In this document: piece by piece, positions 60,916-64,000 of the stretch
Numbering within the stretch: the first letter of the stretch is position 1
How the letters are laid out: each line of letters starts with the position of its first letter
Origin: Lepidodermella squamata
Lineage: Eukaryota; Gastrotricha
NCBI GenBank assembly: GCA_047495785.1
Contig: JBLDXI010000017.1
Location: 3,658,001-3,722,000, forward strand
Direction of reading: 5' to 3'
Length of the DNA stretch: 64,000 nucleotides
Made by a program: the position numbers and the translations under genes
Notes under the pieces: model-generated
Databases searched by the model: none
What the model saw: only the letters and a program-made list of their open reading frames with translations
What the model was told of the DNA's origin: nothing

Positions 60916-63900
60916 ATGACGAATAAAGGCTCTCGCTCAGACGATGAGCCACCTGCGTATCTCCACCGCCGGGTGCGGTTGAGGCCGCAACTTCCCAAGC
61001 TCGACTGGCTCATTTTTCCGAACATGTTTTCGTACATGATGTCATGGTACGGTCTCTTCGTCGGCAAGTTCCCATTCCAGGTACTGTGTTGTGCCATTGG
61101 CCTGTGCGCAATTTTCGGAGCTGGACTCCACCGCATAAAAGTGGCCGATGTAAAAGCGGAGGATTACTTACCGACGGACAGTCGATCAAATAAGGACCGT
61201 ATTACGACAACACTATTTGACTACGAAGACAAAGATAGGCCATCAAAAACACCCGTCGTCATGTATCCGAGGCAACCGCCGCCGACGATTCGCCCACGCA
61301 CAACGACCACAACATCTAATGTAACGAAAACACGACTGAAACGTGGCGTGGCCGAGACTTATTTTGATTATATTCTGGAGCAATCGAAGGTAGCGCCGCT
61401 CAGTGAATTGGCTCGTGACTTGCACGAACTTCACCAGCCATTACTAGATCGCAAAAAACGACAGGCTTACCCTGACCCGCAAGGGAATGCTCAAAACTGT
61501 CGAGTGAACAGTATTCTAATTGTTGCAAAACCGAACGCATCGGACCCGACTAGGGCGCGCTACAACTTGTTTGACCGCAGTATGTTGGCTGAAATTGAGC
61601 GACTCGAAGCGGTTGTTTTCAGCGTTATGGCTGAAGTTTATTCGCCCAAGTCAGGCGATGGTGGTCAGTTTTTCTACGAAGACACGCCTGGCCAGCAGGG
61701 CTTGTGCACAAAACAGCCAACTGGTAAATGTGGCGGTTTCAATTTGCGCGTCATGAAAACTCTTGTGCCTAACTCGGTCGCTGACCCGATTTCAATGCTG
61801 TTTTCTACGATTCCCGGCGTGGCCCTTACATGGCCGCATTACTTCACATTCGACTTGAGTCAGTTTTTTGGCGGAGTCAAAACCGTGAATAACGCGCATA
61901 ATGGTAGAGTTGAGCGGGTCGAAGCTATCCGCGAGGTGTTTTGCATCAATGAATACAGTCTCGACTGGTTTGTTCGAACTTTCACCATCTGGGTTGAATG
62001 GGAGCGACAATTTGACAAGGCGATGCGTCGTTTTTCAAGCCCTTATTTCGACATTTACTGGGTGGCTGAGTACCAGAAACAAGACGAGCAAACGCTGCTG
62101 ATTACCAACATGTTGCCTAAGATCGGGGCAACTTTCTTGGCGTTGATGCTCTGGTGCACAGCGGGTGCGTTGATGCGAGACGCGGTTCGATCAAAGCCAT
62201 GGGCTGGGGTGGTTGGTATCATGGCTACAATGTGCGCCAATATAGGCGCTTTCGGAATATGCCTATGGCTGAATCCAACGTTTTCGCCGATTTTAATGGC
62301 TGTTCCGCTTCTTACCCTGGCCATCGGGTTGGACGATATGTTCATAATTCTGGAAGCCTGGTCTCGAACTAACCCGGCGTTACCAGTCGAGGAACGCATG
62401 ATGTTATCTATGAACGTGGGTGGCACTTCGATTTTTATCACCTTCGTTATTAACTTGCTCGACTTCGTCATCGGCAACTACACGCCTTATCCGATTATAA
62501 ACATGCTGTCGATATACTCAACAGCTGCAATGGTGTTGGATTTCGGCTGCCAAATGACCATTTTCTGTAGTTGTCTCGCTTTGTTTGGTGGCAACGAGCC
62601 TGATAATAGACACTCGTGTTGCTGCTGCATTCGCCTACCCGACCGACGATCTGCTTTTCGCAGTGTTATTCTGACTCAACGGGGTCCAAGCGACCTCAAA
62701 ATTGTGTGTTGTGCTGGCGGTTTCCTTCGACAACGCCGTGACACTACGCAACTTAGCGGGGATACCAGTAGTGCCTCTGAGGCCGAGGAAGACGAAGAGG
62801 AGGAGGAAGATGGCCCTGTTCACCAAGCTATCTCGAGAATTCTATCGACTTTTTTACTGAAAACTCCTGTCCGCATTGCTTCAATCCTGTTGTTTTTCAC
62901 GTACATCGGACTATCGGCTTGGTCACTATCGCAAATGCAGACCGGTTTGAAACCTGAGCGAATCTATCGGATGAGTTCGAACCTATACGACTACACTTAT
63001 TACCACCGCACTTTGTTCACGCGTTACTCGCATGAAGTTTTGCTGGTTTTAAACAACGAAGTCGATTACAGCCAGCCGAAGGTTCAATTGCAGCTGATTG
63101 AATGCGTAGCCAAAATCGAGTCATCCGGCTACTTCTGGGGCAGGGAAGAGACGTCGTTCTGGCTTCGCGATTTCTTGTCCTGGCTCGTTCAGATTAACGG
63201 AGCGTTGAATGGCACGACTTGCTGTAGCAATAACGCTGAAATTATCGAACAAATGCAGCGCTTCCCGGACGGGTTTTTCATGCAGGGCACTTACGGGTTG
63301 CACGCGAAAGACCTGCGCATAAATTACAATGCAACGACGATTCTGCGGTCGCGCTTCAGGTTTCGAGCTAAGGATATGACTGGGCCTGACAGGCAGGTCG
63401 GGATGATGCAGACCATTCGTGAAATCATCGACCAATACCGGCCCCAGTTCGACATGGCAGCTTATACTGGCGATTTTCTGCTGTACGACCAGTTTCAAAC
63501 TGCGGTGCCGGCGACGCTTTACTACAGTGCTATCACCCTGGTGGTGACTCTCGGCGTCGCTATTTTCATGATTCCGCACCCGGTCTGCATCTTCTGGGTC
63601 GGCATTTTCGTCGTTTCAATTCTCATCGGCATCGTTGGCCTGATGCGGCTGTGGTCTATGGATCTCGACTCAGTATCACTAATTAATCTCCTGATTGCAA
63701 TCTCGCTATCTTCCGACTTCGTGGCGCATGCCACTTACATTTTCTTGGTCACGCCGGCGCATGAGGTTGAAGACCCGGAGGAGCGGAAGACTGGTAAAAA
63801 GCTGGATCGCCCGCTGACTGCGCCTGAAATCCGCGTTCGAAAAGCCCGGTTTCTCATCGACGAGGTTTCAGGCGCTGCGATTCCCGCTGCCATCGGAACG

Positions 63901-64000
63901 ACCCTATCAGTGCTGTCGATGTCGACGAGCGACGCTTACATCTTCATCACATTCTTCCGCATTCTGTTTCTTACAGTTTTACTATCGGTAACGCACGCTC
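60916..64000 (+). CDS. Patched-related (PTR/PTCHD-type) RND-family membrane protein, partial at the right edge
   Basis: An uninterrupted frame of more than 1028 codons with no intron in view. A first membrane helix (about residues 52-72) is followed by a large extracellular loop, then a sterol-sensing domain with LLTLAIGLDDMFIILEAW, where GLDDMF is the RND-type motif of this family. An acidic cytoplasmic linker, a second helix and loop, and the second half with LLIAISLSSDFVAHATYIF come next. Relatives are thought to transport lipids or sterols and, in ecdysozoans, act in cuticle and moulting; that role is inferred. The first loop contains a Thr-rich run and two furin-like sites, RLKR (140-143) and RKKR (179-182). 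The start is the only ATG after an in-frame TGA, 15 nt past a possible acceptor. Confidence 0.88.
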   Translation, partial: MTNKGSRSDDEPPAYLHRRVRLRPQLPKLDWLIFPNMFSYMMSWYGLFVGKFPFQVLCCAIGLCAIFGAGLHRIKVADVKAEDYLPTDSRSNKDRITTTLFDYEDKDRPSKTPVVMYPRQPPPTIRPRTTTTTSNVTKTRLKRGVAETYFDYILEQSKVAPLSELARDLHELHQPLLDRKKRQAYPDPQGNAQNCRVNSILIVAKPNASDPTRARYNLFDRSMLAEIERLEAVVFSVMAEVYSPKSGDGGQFFYEDTPGQQGLCTKQPTGKCGGFNLRVMKTLVPNSVADPISMLFSTIPGVALTWPHYFTFDLSQFFGGVKTVNNAHNGRVERVEAIREVFCINEYSLDWFVRTFTIWVEWERQFDKAMRRFSSPYFDIYWVAEYQKQDEQTLLITNMLPKIGATFLALMLWCTAGALMRDAVRSKPWAGVVGIMATMCANIGAFGICLWLNPTFSPILMAVPLLTLAIGLDDMFIILEAWSRTNPALPVEERMMLSMNVGGTSIFITFVINLLDFVIGNYTPYPIINMLSIYSTAAMVLDFGCQMTIFCSCLALFGGNEPDNRHSCCCCIRLPDRRSAFRSVILTQRGPSDLKIVCCAGGFLRQRRDTTQLSGDTSSASEAEEDEEEEEDGPVHQAISRILSTFLLKTPVRIASILLFFTYIGLSAWSLSQMQTGLKPERIYRMSSNLYDYTYYHRTLFTRYSHEVLLVLNNEVDYSQPKVQLQLIECVAKIESSGYFWGREETSFWLRDFLSWLVQINGALNGTTCCSNNAEIIEQMQRFPDGFFMQGTYGLHAKDLRINYNATTILRSRFRFRAKDMTGPDRQVGMMQTIREIIDQYRPQFDMAAYTGDFLLYDQFQTAVPATLYYSAITLVVTLGVAIFMIPHPVCIFWVGIFVVSILIGIVGLMRLWSMDLDSVSLINLLIAISLSSDFVAHATYIFLVTPAHEVEDPEERKTGKKLDRPLTAPEIRVRKARFLIDEVSGAAIPAAIGTTLSVLSMSTSDAYIFITFFRILFLTVLLSVTHA

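Overview
This window is genomic DNA from a multicellular animal. Its genes are split by many short GT-AG introns, and their exons match animal families such as kinesin-3, synaptotagmin, SIX homeodomain, TFAP4 and patched-related proteins. Base composition is moderate and the gene order is compact. A DNAAF3 homologue (axonemal dynein assembly) is present, so the animal should have motile cilia or flagella. That argues against a nematode. I cannot place it further than an invertebrate with a fairly small genome. Gene models were assembled by hand from splice signals, reading-frame continuity and remembered family motifs, without alignment software.

Layout, left to right. (1) 1-3316, minus: motor half of a KIF16B/Klp98A-like kinesin-3 running off the left edge. 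(2) 6653-14096, minus: a co-oriented cluster of SYT14/16-like synaptotagmin, the box C/D snoRNP assembly factor BCD1/ZNHIT6, a TRIC (TMEM38) cation channel and the mitochondrial outer-membrane assembly protein SAMM50. Two of the gaps are only 107 and 143 bp. (3) 14511-22393: a Gypsy-type LTR retrotransposon, read on the minus strand, with identical 271-bp LTRs and a 5-bp target duplication. It has lost its reverse-transcriptase core, carries two internal duplications of its own pol sequence, and has an unusual third ORF with two zinc knuckles. It sits between the divergent starts of SAMM50 and a SEC14-domain gene. (4) 22756-25091, plus: the SEC14-domain gene. (5) 26548-28452, minus: a SIX1/2 (sine oculis) homeodomain gene with a GC-rich, gene-free upstream region. 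(6) 31329-34568, minus: a peroxisomal-type carnitine O-octanoyltransferase. (7) 34759-35742, minus: a small single-RRM protein, divergent from PRMT9 (37205-40188, plus). (8) 40493-48378, plus: a short TRIP11/GMAP-210-like golgin with large introns. (9) 52964-55697, plus: a PLEKHG-type RhoGEF, tail-to-tail with DNAAF3 (55991-57880, minus). DNAAF3 is divergent from TFAP4 (59210-60537, plus). (10) 60916 to the right edge, plus: a patched-related transporter-like protein, intron-free as far as seen.

Most genes are unrelated housekeeping or developmental genes, with no sign of a single shared pathway. The observations most worth following are the rearranged retrotransposon with its zinc-knuckle ORF3, and a recurring possible 3' splice acceptor just before start codons, often 15-17 nt upstream, which could mean spliced-leader trans-splicing or systematic 5'UTR introns.
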